Shown here piece by piece: positions 1-10,256 of a stretch of 27,344 nt of DNA. The number at the start of each line of letters is the position of its first letter. Positions within the stretch are counted from its first letter, which is position 1. The translations under genes and the position numbers were made by a program. The notes below the pieces were generated by a model. The model saw only the letters and a program-made list of their open reading frames with translations. It was not told the DNA's origin and ran no database searches. Source of the DNA: Pelargonium nanum (Eukaryota; Streptophyta; Magnoliopsida; Geraniales; Geraniaceae); NCBI GenBank assembly GCA_036897485.1, contig JAYMTF010001004.1, positions 1 through 27,344 on the forward strand, given 5' to 3'.

Positions 1-106
1 AACCGACCTATAAACGAACCGTTTCGTAAAAAAGCCGAACCGATTCGTGCGGTTCGGTCTGACTCGGTTCGGTTTGTCGGTTTCGGCTATTTTTTGCCCA
101 CTCCTA
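1..106. mobile_element. hAT-type transposon terminus in intron 1 of the H+-ATPase gene
   Basis: The first 106 bases are rich in alternating AACCG and CGGTT words and end in TTTTTGCCCACTCCTA. Read from the other strand this begins TAGGAGTGGGCAAAAA, a form common at the ends of plant hAT elements. The other end lies outside the window, so the expected 8-bp target duplication (right copy would be 107-114, GTTATAAC) cannot be tested here. The second hAT element at 9667-10248 also begins with TAGGAG. The assignment rests on terminal sequence only; no transposase is visible. Confidence 0.5.
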
Positions 107-624
107 GTTATAACATATAGTCAATATACAATACTAATTGATTTTTCTTTAAAAATAAGACGCTCATTTTCATCCAGAGAAAGTATGGGATAAGTAATAT
201 GTTGTTCACATTTGTTATGATTAAATACATATATTATGTTTCATTTGTTAAGGGAATTATACATGTGAATATTAATAATATTATTTTGAAACAAATCAGT
301 TATAACCGTATGAAATACACACATTGTTTTTAATCTTTTCTAAAATTCAAAAGAAAAGAGACTTATTTTGAAATAGAAAATAATAAAAATTACCCTGTTT
401 TGTTTAGTACTCTCTATCCTAAACTCAGTTTGCAGAAAATTTATGTACACAATGTATGGGTGTCAAACACACAAATCATCCCATGCTCACATGTTCATTT
501 GTGCAGTTCTTGTTCATTTAACTTGTAGTATATCTTGGATCTCCTGTATGTGAATTCATTTGGAGATTAATTGGATATAATAACAATATAGCATTCCAGA
601 TTTCTGATATGCTTTTGATTTCAG
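107..624 (+). other. 3' part of intron 1 of the H+-ATPase gene
   Basis: A/T-rich sequence without a coding signal. It ends in a T-rich stretch and the acceptor TTTCAG at 619-624, directly before exon 2. The short first exon expected for this family (about 15-20 residues) was searched for in 1-600 and not found, so the intron is taken to extend beyond the left edge. Confidence 0.7.
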
Positions 625-3600
625 GAACGAATTCCTATCGACGAAGTGTTCGAACAGTTGAAATGTACCAGAGAAGGTTTAACCTCGGCCGAAGGAGCCA
701 ACAGGCTCCAGATATTTGGTCCCAACAAGCTAGAGGAGAAGAAGGTCACTTGATCTTCATTGTCTAACAAAATGTCATGTTTTATTTGTATTTTACAACA
801 AAGTTCTTAGTAGTTGCTTATTGTAACATTTGATAAAACAGGAGAGCAAAATTCTCAAGTTCTTGGGATTTATGTGGAATCCACTCTCATGGGTCATGGA
901 AGCAGCAGCTCTGATGGCAATTGTGCTTGCAAATGGTGATGGAAAGCCACCAGATTGGCAAGACTTTGTTGGTATCATATGCTTGCTGGTTATCAACTCC
1001 ACCATCAGTTTCATTGAAGAAAACAATGCTGGCAATGCTGCTGCAGCTCTCATGGCTGGTCTTGCTCCTAAGACCAAGGTAAGCGATACTTAAAGAACAC
1101 GATATCAATCAAATCTCGATCCATGCTCAATTCAGTAATTGACTTGTTGTACTTGTAGCTGCTGAGGGATGGAAAATGGAGTGAGCAAGATGCCTCAATT
1201 CTGGTTCCGGGAGACATAATAAGTGTGAAACTAGGAGATATCATTCCTGCTGATGCTCGTCTTCTCGAGGGGGATCCTTTAAAGATTGACCAATCTGCCC
1301 TCACCGGAGAATCACTTCCCGTGACCAAGAACCCGGGGGACGAAGTCTTCTCGGGTTCAACTTGTAAGCAAGGTGAAATAGAAGCTGTTGTTATAGCTAC
1401 TGGTGTCCATACCTTCTTTGGCAAAGCAGCACATCTTGTGGACAGCACCAACCAAGTTGGACACTTCCAGAAAGTGCTCACTGCTATTGGGAATTTCTGT
1501 ATCTGCTCCATTGCAGTAGGAATGTTGGTTGAGATCATAGTCATGTACCCGATTCAGCGCCGCAAGTACAGAGATGGAATTGACAATCTTTTGGTGCTCC
1601 TCATTGGAGGCATACCAATTGCTATGCCCACAGTTTTGTCTGTGACCATGGCTATTGGCTCTCACCGCCTTTCTGAACAAGGCGCCATCACCAAGCGTAT
1701 GACCGCCATTGAAGAAATGGCGGGCATGGACGTCCTCTGCAGCGATAAGACCGGGACTCTGACCCTTAACAAACTCACTGTTGACAAAAACTTGATTGAG
1801 GTCTTCGCCAAGGGCGTGGAAAAGGAACATGTGATGTTACTTGCTGCTAGAGCTTCTAGAGTTGAAAATCAGGATGCCATTGATGCTGCCATTGTTGGAA
1901 CACTTGCTGATCCCAAGGAGGTATATATAATTCTTTGTTGAGCTTGAAACAGAAAATTTTGTGTTCGAGTCTTTAACAATTACATGTATTTTTGTGTAGG
2001 CAAGAGCTGGTATCAGGGAGGTACATTTTTTTCCCTTCATCCCTGTTGACAAGAGGACTGCTTTGACTTACATTGATTCTGATGGTAATTGGCATAGAGC
2101 TAGCAAAGGTGCTCCTGAGCAGGTGATCATCTAATACCTTGTTGTTCATCTTTATGATTATATAATAATTGACAAACCATTCACTGGTTTATTTGTTTCT
2201 GCAAATAGATCATTGATCTCAGCAAATGCAAAGAAGATGTTAGGAGGAAGGCTCATGCCGTGATAGATAAGTTTGCTGATCGTGGTCTTCGTTCATTGGC
2301 TGTTGCTAGACAGGTCTCTCATCAATCTTGACTTATGTACTAATGCGCCTTTTAAAAGAAAAAAAAAACATGTTCTTAATACTACTAGATTTTGTTTTGC
2401 TATCTTTACAGCAAGTGCCTGAGAAAACTAAAGAAAGCCCTGGCGGTCCATGGCAGTTTGTTGGTATATTGCCTCTTTTTGATCCTCCAAGACATGACAG
2501 TGCAGAAACCATCCGCAGAGCTCTCAATTTAGGAGTGAATGTCAAGATGATTACAGGTAATTGATTCTGTTCATTAATCTCCATTACTTTTAAGGTAATC
2601 ATCAGTTGCTTACTTCTGTTTTTCTCAGGTGACCAACTTGCCATTGCAAAAGAAACTGGCCGAAGGCTTGGAATGGGAACAAATATGTATCCATCTGCTA
2701 CTTTACTTGGTCAAGACAAAGATTCTAACATAGCTTCCCTCCCCGTTGAAGAGCTAATTGAAAAGGCAGATGGATTTGCCGGGGTTTTTCCTGGTGGGTT
2801 CTATCATCTTTCTAGCTGAGCATAAACCATTTCATGTAGTGTATTTTGCAATATGTTGAGTTTTTGTTCTTGTCATCATGTAGAGCATAAATATGAAATT
2901 GTGAAGAAGCTGCAAGAGAGGAAGCACATCTGTGGAATGACAGGAGATGGTGTCAATGATGCTCCTGCTTTGAAGAAGGCGGATATTGGAATCGCTGTTG
3001 CTGATGCCACGGATGCAGCTCGAGGGGCTTCTGATATTGTCCTTACAGAGCCGGGTTTGAGTGTCATTATCAGTGCAGTGCTAACCAGCAGAGCTATATT
3101 CCAAAGAATGAAAAACTACACGGTTAGTGCCTCGCAAACAATTATTGAAAACGCCATCTGGTTTGTTTAACTCAAGGATCTTTACATCCTTTCGTTTTCT
3201 TTGTGCAGATATATGCAGTCTCCATCACTATTCGTATTGTGGTTAGTAGATAATTATGATCTCAAACAAAGTGATTGCTTAAAGCTTACAATTTAAATCA
3301 AATAATTTGTGCTTTGTTTATTCCAACATTTACAGTTTGGTTTCATGCTTATTGCTCTAATATGGAAGTTCGACTTCTCTCCATTCATGGTTTTGATCAT
3401 AGCCATTCTAAATGACGGTGAGTTCTTTTCTAATTGTTTTGTCATGTACACTTGTGACAATTTATACCCATTAAATTGATGCAATGCACTTTTATACATC
3501 TCAGGAACTATTATGACAATCTCGAAGGATCGCGTGAAGCCATCCCCCTTGCCCGATAGCTGGAAGTTGAAGGAGATTTTTGCTACTGGGGTAGTGCTTG

Positions 3601-4651
3601 GTGGTTACCTTGCACTCATGACTGTCGTCTTCTTCTGGTTGATGAATGAAACTGACTTCTTCTCGGTAAGAAAGTCTTTGGGATCCTCTTATGTCGGTTT
3701 TTGTTTGGTTTTAATTTGTTTTGATTCACATTCTCTCTATTGCAGGACAAATTTGGTGTGAAATCTATTAGAGGAAGTGAAGATGAACTAACTGCTGCAT
3801 TATACTTGCAAGTCAGTATAGTGAGCCAGGCACTGATTTTTGTAACTCGTTCGCGTAGCTGGTCCTTTGTTGAGCGCCCTGGTTTTCTCCTAGTCACTGC
3901 TTTTCTCTTAGCACAGCTGGTAAGCAACAACATGCCCCATACACATTTCTGTTACTTGCTTCAAGTCTTGTGAGAAGTGAGGTTTTAAGATGTGATTTGG
4001 TTGTGGTATTTGCATAGGTTGCAACTTTGATAGCAGTTTATGCCAATTGGACTTTTGCAAGAATACAAGGTATTGGGTGGGGATGGGCTGCTGTCATCTG
4101 GCTTTATAGCATTGTGTTTTATTTCCCTCTTGACATTTTCAAGTTCGCGATCCGTTACATCCTGAGTGGGAAGGCATGGATTAACTTGTTTGACAACAAG
4201 GTTTGTAATTCTAAGCTGCAAGTTTTGCATTTATTTGGATTTGAACTGTCCTTAATTTACTTTCTTGTTATGTGACAGACCGCCTTCACCACGAAGAAAG
4301 ATTACGGGAAAGAGGAAAGAGAGGCTCAGTGGGCTATGGCTCAGAGGACTCTACATGGTCTTCAACCCCCGGAAAATACCAATCTGTTCCATGAGAAGAA
4401 CAGCTACAGAGAGCTGTCTGAGATTGCTGAGCAGGCTAAGAGACGAGCTGAGGTCGCGAGGTATGTCACTTCTCACGATCTCACATATCATTTACAATAA
4501 CTAAGAATGTTTGTATTAGAAATTAATGAAACAATATTGTTGTTGTTGTTGTAGACTGAGGGAACTCCACACACTGAAGGGACATGTTGAGTCTGTTGTG
4601 AAGCTGAAGGGGCTGGACATAGAGACCATCCAACAGCATTACACAGTGTGA
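625..4651 (+). CDS. PMA4: Plasma-membrane H+-ATPase (P-type, subfamily II), 5' exon missing
   Basis: This P3A-type proton pump uses ATP to export H+ across the plasma membrane and energises nutrient uptake, turgor and cell expansion. Visible exons: 625-744, 842-1078, 1159-1920, 2000-2122, 2209-2313, 2412-2556, 2629-2793, 2884-3122, 3209-3241, 3336-3417, 3505-3665, 3746-3919, 4018-4200, 4279-4460 and 4555-4651. All introns are GT-AG and the frame stays open for 935 residues. Family members have about 950-956, so only the short first exon is missing. Visible motifs are LTGES (actuator loop, about 1300), CSDKTGTLT with the phosphorylated Asp codon at 1744-1746, MITGDQ across the exon 7/8 junction, and [10 protein letters not shown] near 2940. 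The C-terminus ends HYTV; its penultimate Thr (4643-4645) is the known phosphorylation site that creates a 14-3-3 binding site. The autoinhibitory tail ([23 protein letters not shown]) resembles tobacco PMA4. An oddity is PFIPVDKRT, where PFNPVDKRT is usual (ATC at 2039-2041). The symbol is by resemblance, not proven orthology. Confidence 0.96.
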
Positions 4652-4706
4652 GACCATAATGTTTGATCTATCAAAAGGGCTGTGATTATTCCAAAATCAA
4701 CAAGAG

Positions 4707-4712
4707 AATAAA
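4707..4712 (+). terminator. Candidate polyadenylation signal of the H+-ATPase gene
   Basis: AATAAA lies 56 bases after the stop codon. The implied 3' UTR is short. Later sites in the following A/T-rich sequence are equally possible, since plant signals are loose. Confidence 0.35.
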
Positions 4713-5800
4713 GGCCTTAAATAGATAGCTAGTTGTAGTTTTTTTAGAGTGGGACAACATTTCCTGAGCTAATAGCTCAGTCTCCTTCTTCCCAGCTTGT
4801 CTTTTACTTTTCTTATGTATGCATATATGTGGTTTTCTGTGTTCAGTGACTCTGTTGTCCTTGTTTAGGAGCGAGAAAATGACATGTCTCCGAATGAAGG
4901 GTGATGTATTTGTACTCATATCGATCAGGTGACTTATGCTTTGATGTGTTGAAGTTGGAGCTACCATACTAACTAGGTCACACGATGATCCTCCTAAAAC
5001 CATGAGTCCAACAGGTATCTAAGGAAGATGGCTTAGCGCGTAAGGCAATGGAACACCCCATAGGATAACTAGAGATTGTGAACCAACCCTCCTATGAATA
5101 GAACAAGACAAACAATGAGAATGTGAGCAGTAAGTGTTTGACATATTAGAAGGGCTTCGACTGGGAGAAGTCTTATTTTATAGGTTTAGGTACTTGAAGA
5201 AAGTAGGAGCACACAATGTGATTATAAACATTATCATAAAATTGAAATTGAACTTAACCACAAACCTATAATGGCTCTCATCTTCTCTCATTCTCCATCA
5301 AATTTCAAATTTGGCTTCTATATAAGATTCAAATAGTGTTAAGTGGATTTGTTTTAGACAAATAACAAATCTTTAGTCATACTTGCTTGAATTACGGAGG
5401 CAAAAAATGAACAATTATCGAGTGATATTCACCAAAACATTACAATACAGATAATAATTATATACACGGTGTATTTTTTTTAATATATAGATAAATATAT
5501 TTTAAAATATTCAAACATCTTTAAATCAGATACATAACTTACATGTTAAAAAGATGTGTGTTCATATTAAATATATTATTATTTTAAAAAAATCATATTT
5601 TCAAGTTAGATAATTTTTTTCCTATATAGATGCTAACATATATACATGACATCACAAAATGTTAAAAACAAATTAAAAAAAAAACAGGAACTAATAAGTG
5701 GAATATATTATCAAATTAGCTTTAATTTACAACACCATTCAAAGATTGCATACAAATATTTCTTCCTCCAAAGTGAAAATTAAGTAAACACCACCAAAAT
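4713..5800. other. Spacer between convergent genes
   Basis: About 1.1 kb between the ends of the H+-ATPase and the HLH gene, holding both 3' UTRs. The second half (about 5400-5760) is very A/T-rich with long A and T runs. I see no gene, tRNA or bounded repeat. Confidence 0.6.
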
Positions 5801-6319
5801 TCAATATTGTTGTTCCATTAGACGACTAAGAACATTGACCTGAGACTGAAGACACATTATATAACCTCCCAATTCTCCGAGCAACGCATCAACACCCTCT
5901 ATCTCATCCCCACCAGGCAACACACTTCTCACACTTCTTATTAACCTCTCACTCACAATTTTCTCCTCCTCTTGTTCCTCACCATCTAATTGCTTCTCAG
6001 AAACTTGATTAACTACCAATTCTTCATCTTTAGAAACCACCTTTTGTTTCTCTAATGATCCAGAGTTGCTACCACTTTCTTGAAGCTTATCTTTCAAGGC
6101 GCAACTCCATGCAAAGCCTCCGGCAGCCAATGCCAGAGCCATGTCCACTTGGTGTCTCACAAGCTTTTCAATGCAGGCCTGGTTTTCGCCTTTCGTGTCG
6201 ATCATCATCAGCGCTGGGACTAAATGGTGCACGTACTTTCTTGCAAATACGTCGCTCATCACCGTGTTTGGCTTCATAGAGTGGACGCGCCTCCTCCGCT
6301 TACAGACGCGCCTCTCCAT
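5801..6319 (-). CDS. IBH1-like atypical HLH transcriptional regulator
   Basis: This single-exon gene encodes 172 residues. It looks like the plant-specific IBH1/IBL group, HLH proteins without a proper DNA-binding basic region that dimerise with growth-promoting bHLH factors and restrain cell elongation in brassinosteroid and gibberellin responses. Visible parts: a basic N-terminus (KRRRR, residues 7-11); a FARKYVHHLVPALMMI helix (25-40) like the N-terminal helix of the group; VRHQVDMALALAAGGFAWSCAL (54-75), matching the family's pseudo-basic segment; an acidic linker (113-120); and a C-terminal HLH (about 124-169) with SVLPGGDEI and LGGYIMCLQSQV. The start is the first in-frame ATG after the TATA-like box at 6471-6477. 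The Met codon at 6275-6277 (MKPNTVM) is an alternative. The frame stays open upstream to 6415 but contains no earlier ATG. The exact orthologue is not recognised. Confidence 0.75.
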   Translation of the reverse strand: MERRVCKRRRRVHSMKPNTVMSDVFARKYVHHLVPALMMIDTKGENQACIEKLVRHQVDMALALAAGGFAWSCALKDKLQESGSNSGSLEKQKVVSKDEELVVNQVSEKQLDGEEQEEEKIVSERLIRSVRSVLPGGDEIEGVDALLGELGGYIMCLQSQVNVLSRLMEQQY

Positions 6320-6470
6320 GCGTTTAACAACGAAGAAACCAGAAAGAAAAGAAGGTATACAATGAAGATAGAGATGGAGAGAGAGTGTGTTCTGTTGAAG
6401 AACTCTAGATAGCAACGAAGTGATACGATATTGTTGATGGATAGGAGTGGCAGTGAAGCATGAGTTGGGT

Positions 6471-6477
6471 ATTTATA
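6471..6477 (-). promoter_or_regulatory. TATA box of the IBH1-like gene
   Basis: TATAAAT on the - strand, about 150 bases upstream of the chosen ATG. A start of transcription about 30 bases downstream would give a leader of roughly 120 bases whose first ATG is the one at 6319. This supports that start over the alternative. Confidence 0.5.
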
Positions 6478-6710
6478 AACAAAAAAGAGGATATCAATAT
6501 ATATTCTAAGACTTATTTGTGGGAGCGTATTAGCGCATAGAGCTGCCTTACATGTTAGATACATGTAAGACACGTATCAGACTGTCACATATGGAAAGTG
6601 AGTAATATCTTGTGTTTTTGGACAACTTTGGTTTTCAAGGGGTTGGGATGGTGGATCCCATCTTGTGTTAGGTGTGATAGATGACTAGAATTCAATTTTA
6701 GCCTGAGATG

Positions 6711-7015
6711 CACTACAAGAAATTTCATTTTTCGCAACAGCTAATCCAGTCGCTCAAACCCATCACCAAAAGTCAGTAACTACTGTCATCAAATGTATTG
6801 TCACGAAAAGTCTCCAAGCGCACGACAGAAAGAGATTGTCATGGAAGCACAACTTTGTGCGACAGAAAATCTGTCGCCAAAAGTACAAAAACCCAAGTTT
6901 TCACTATTATTGAGATTTTATCCATGTCAGCCCAATGATCACTATTTTTAAGCTTAACACATGACAACAACTTATTTTTGGATGTCACAAAAAATATATA
7001 AGAATTCTTGTGGTG
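6711..7015. mobile_element. Non-autonomous CACTA (En/Spm) MITE
   Basis: The left end reads CACTACAAGAAATTT and the right end, on the other strand, CACCACAAGAATTCT, giving near-matching CACTA termini. The trinucleotide ATG flanks both sides (6708-6710 and 7016-7018), as expected for the 3-bp target duplication of CACTA elements. The 305-bp interior has no coding capacity. It holds recurring GACAG and TGTC subterminal words and a palindrome whose arms are GCGACAGA and TCTGTCGC, separated by three A bases. The superfamily call follows from termini plus duplication length. Confidence 0.8.
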
Positions 7016-7018
7016 ATG

Positions 7019-8450
7019 TATTTAATATGTATGGTGGCTGCATGCATGAATAATTTACCTTATTTATTATTAGTGAGTAGCTACGTACGTACTAGTGTTG
7101 AAAACAATCTTTGGGTGAGTGAAGCACTATTGGCTGAGCACATGGTGAGTTGTGAGGATTTGAGATATGGACACCAAGAGATGATTGCGGAGAGGAGAGG
7201 GCAGTGAGCCCTAAAACAAAAGGAAATTGGTGTATCTTTTGGGGCTATATAGGAGGAGTGAAATAGGTGGGAAAGCACATGGCCTCACATGCTTGTAATT
7301 TGCTTTTGAATTACAACAACCCAAAGAGGGACTTTTTTTTGTGGCATGTGCACTATGAAACAAGACAAGAAAACCCCACTCTTAATGAGCTCACATGACT
7401 CAATAACTTGATATTAATTCATGCCCACCGCCCTACGCCACTTGCCTTCTCTTTTCGTTGGCCTTTTCCCAACATTATAAGCTTTAATTACCAAAGCATC
7501 AACCTGAGACTTGGGTGTTACCGATACCGCAAATATAGCAAAACCCTGTTCTTTCTTTTTCTTCTTAGTTGATGGCTTCCAAGGATTCAAGATTAGTGTT
7601 GATGTACTTCTTTAACTCGGTCAAATTAGCACACTATCAATAATGTCGTCCTATTCACGCGTTAAGAAGTTTTTTTTGAGTGTTCTACGTATGAATGTGT
7701 TATGAGCACTACAAATCTTTGGTACAAGCCCTATTATGTAGCACACCTTTAAGCGGAAATTCTCAAATGTGTTTCTAAGAGACCGTCTCAAACGTGAGTA
7801 TAAGAATCTCAATACAAGTTGTATTCAAATAATACGAAGAGTGTTGTGCGCACTTGAGACAGTTCTCGGTAGCAACAAGTATAAATAAGAAAACATGACC
7901 TAGTATTGGACCTTCCTCTCTCTTCAAGAGAGGTATTTATAGGGGATAATTTTTCTAGTGACATGGCAGCCTATGATAGGTGTGAGTCGTGTTGCGAGGT
8001 CCACTCTCAGACAATGAATCTAGCTTTCGAGAAGAGCTTGTCATTATTCGTGAACTCTCCAAGCATCACAAGCGGTGTTGATCCTCGTGAGTGTCTATTG
8101 CTATGAGTAACATTTTTGAGTTTCGGGTGATTCTAGTTTCCTCGTACCCTTTAATCAACGAGAAGTATAGTGGAACATATGGGAGCGCTTATCATTTTGG
8201 GCAACATCTATGTGTCCATGGTGTGTTGTAGAACTGTGAGAATGTCAAGTGATAAAGTCATGTATGGTAGTATGGCTTGTAGCTAGTATGACTTGGTGGT
8301 GGTGGTGTAAAAGACCACTTTGGTGCAGTCAGGTGCCAAAAGCCCTAGGCTAGGGTTAAGAGGCTTTGTCTCTTCCTGAACACTATTGATTCCTTGTATA
8401 TATACGTCTTTAAGCCGTCGCAAGATAGGATTTCGGCACCTGTCTGTATC
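7019..8450. other. Unassigned spacer, probably decayed repeats
   Basis: No gene is supported here. The small ORFs lack recognisable domains. A stretch near 7240 with GGGGCTATATAGGAGG looks like a TATA region but has no ORF worth calling downstream. The piece from about 7600 to 8110 resembles decayed LTR-retrotransposon sequence in texture, but I could not find its ends. Confidence 0.4.
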
Positions 8451-8560
8451 AAAAAAAAATATTAAAAGAATAAATAACGACTTCAACTATAAATTTAAGT
8501 TTTTAGTTGAGTTGATTCTCTAACATAATATCAAGTCTTGCTATAAAAAGTAAGGTGTTT
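8451..8560 (+). mobile_element. TRIM/SMART LTR remnant (degenerate copy)
   Basis: The segment carries ATATTAAAAGAATAAAT, then CTTCAACTA, TTTTTAGTTGAGTTG and TCTCTAACA. It matches block by block the LTR-like sequence inside peroxidase intron 2 at 17602-17680. The following 12 bases (TAATATCAAGTC, 8526-8537) look like a decayed version of the initiator-Met tRNA primer site TGGTATCAGAGC that is intact in the other copy. No second LTR is visible. Confidence 0.6.
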
Positions 8561-8640
8561 GAATTTCTAACGCCCCAAATTCATATAATTAAATTTTAAA
8601 TATTTTTCAAATCTTTATATTACCTCTCAATTAATGAGCG

Positions 8641-9122
8641 AGCTTCTGTAGATCGTGTCTCTCAGCCCCGGAAACTTGCAGTCATATTTTTCTGGACTGC
8701 TCCCAAGCATCACAGGTCTGGTCTTTGATCTTCTCCTGGTGGGGAGCTAGCCTGTCTCTTCCCCCGGACTGCCCGTCTCTCCTTCGTCTTTGGTTGGCTC
8801 TGATCTCCGGATCGAGATCCTCCCGGAAAGCTTGGCTCGTTGTCTGCCCAGTCTCTCTTTGGTTCCTCTGGCTGGCCTGAAACAAGCTAATCTTCGAGAA
8901 CATAGTGGACTCCCCGCAAGAGATCTTTTTCAAAATCCGAAGCTTCCTCTTCGCTCTTCACTGCAGCTCATCTCCGGCTCAATCTAGCCCCTCTTCATTT
9001 CATTTATGGTGCTCGGATCCGTTATCTTTCACTATGTAATTTTCTTATGTTGCTCTTTTGTACTTTTTATTTTCGCCCTTCTCCGGGCCAAATAAAAGTA
9101 CCGCTTGCCTATTAAAAAAAAC
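8641..9122 (+). mobile_element. LINE retrotransposon 3' end: ORF2 zinc-binding tail, 3' UTR and poly(A)
   Basis: A reading frame from 8656 to 9039 gives CSHIFLDCSQASQVW, then LWFLWLA, a stop, and NKLIFEN. This is the pattern of the reverse-transcriptase zinc-binding (zf-RVT) tail of plant L1-type LINE ORF2, where an Arg (WLARN) is usual at the stop. The stop TGA at 8878-8880 is a C-to-T change from CGA and marks the copy as dead. After the terminal TAA comes a short 3' UTR with AATAAA at 9091-9096 and an A-run at 9114-9121. Base composition is clearly richer in G+C than the flanks. The 5' side is truncated and probably frameshifted before 8656. Confidence 0.75.
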
Positions 9123-9666
9123 ACATAGTGGGCTCTTTATTATGTATATAATTATCTTAATTTTGGTAATCACTCGATCAAAGATCAAAATATACAAAGC
9201 ACCATATACTACTAAAAACACGATCATCACGTTAGTTCATTGTACGTTATTGGAGGTTAAACTCATTTTAGGAACTACAACAAAATTAATCTATTAATTG
9301 ATTTAGGTTAGAGTTCGGAAAAGTTAAAGTAATTAGGCAGTTCAAATTGATCAGTATTAAATATCTCAAAATTTAGTCTAATTAAGATAGCGATACCCAA
9401 TGGTTCATCATCACTTTGATTCCTAGGATTCTATTTTATTCTTTAAGACTTTGTTCAACATCCCCTCGTGCTCCTTGTGAAAATAATAACTAGTTCCATT
9501 ATATTACGCGGTTGGTTGCTGAACCTATAAAAGGAAAACCCTCATAAATGCTATAATATTTTTTTATATAGTAGCTTATGCATACATGCGTACCATAAAT
9601 AATTTCCAGAACGAAACACACACCAATACACCATGCATAGGTTTATTTATATGCCATGGCTCAATC
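9123..9666. other. A/T-rich spacer
   Basis: No coding, RNA or bounded repeat signal was found between the LINE tail and the hAT element. Confidence 0.5.
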
Positions 9667-10248
9667 TAGGAGCGTTCGTAAGAAAAACGATAATCCATCA
9701 ACTGTCAATTTAAATTGTACCCGCACCGATAAAGAACCGCTCAAACTTAGAATGCTTATTCTACGGTCTAGCACAACTCAATCCACATGGCCAATGAGCG
9801 AGTCATGGGTTCACTAAACTCAATTCATGGGTAATCCTCCTCCCAACCAAATAAAATCCTAAGAGACGGTTTTAGGTTTGGACCACTTGACTGATGTATT
9901 GCCAAGTTAAGTGACTCAATGATTTTCTGGCCCTACATTAATTTTGAATTTCCTTAAACTTCATTAATAAAAATGCAATTATCCATTCAGATTTTGAATT
10001 AAGTTTTAACGATTTAATTAGCTTTGGTCTAAGACCCATATGTATTGGACGGATTGCGATGTAATCCGTCAAATCGTCCGTAACCCGCAATTTACAAACG
10101 GTTCAAAGATACGCAACTCATGACTTTTAGATAGGCACATAACTCATGACTGATTCACGAATCTCAAAACTCCAACCCCGTAACGAGTGAATTGTGTTGT
10201 CTAGCTATTTCCATAAACGGACAAGTAAATCGTCCATGAACACTCCTA
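9667..10248. mobile_element. Non-autonomous hAT element, 582 bp
   Basis: The left end starts TAGGAGCGTTCGT and the right end, read on the other strand, starts TAGGAGTGTTCAT, so the inverted termini match at 11 of 13 positions. The flanking octamers are GCTCAATC (9659-9666) and GCTCAACC (10249-10256), which differ at one base and fit the 8-bp duplication of hAT transposons. No transposase ORF is present. The interior holds CCG-rich words similar to those in the hAT end at the left edge of the window. Confidence 0.75.
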
Positions 10249-10256
10249 GCTCAACC

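Noticed and set aside
1-600. Search for the first exon of the H+-ATPase
   Set aside because: No ATG followed by the expected EIKNETVDL-like coding with a donor was found; it must lie to the left.
793-1108. Open frames on the - strand opposite H+-ATPase exon 3
   Set aside because: They are shadows of the well-supported + strand exons and show no family motif.
1068-1830. Long - strand frames of about 157 codons
   Set aside because: They mirror H+-ATPase exon 4 (1159-1920), whose + strand translation is unmistakable.
6055-6412. Three + strand frames of 62-74 codons over the HLH gene
   Set aside because: They are antisense to the HLH coding sequence and lack recognisable domains.
6320-6415. 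N-terminal extension of the IBH1-like protein up to 6415
   Set aside because: The extra frame begins with TTG, not ATG. The first in-frame ATG is at 6317-6319.
7906-8106. 66-codon + strand frame
   Set aside because: No domain, no promoter or splice context, and the surroundings look like decayed repeats.
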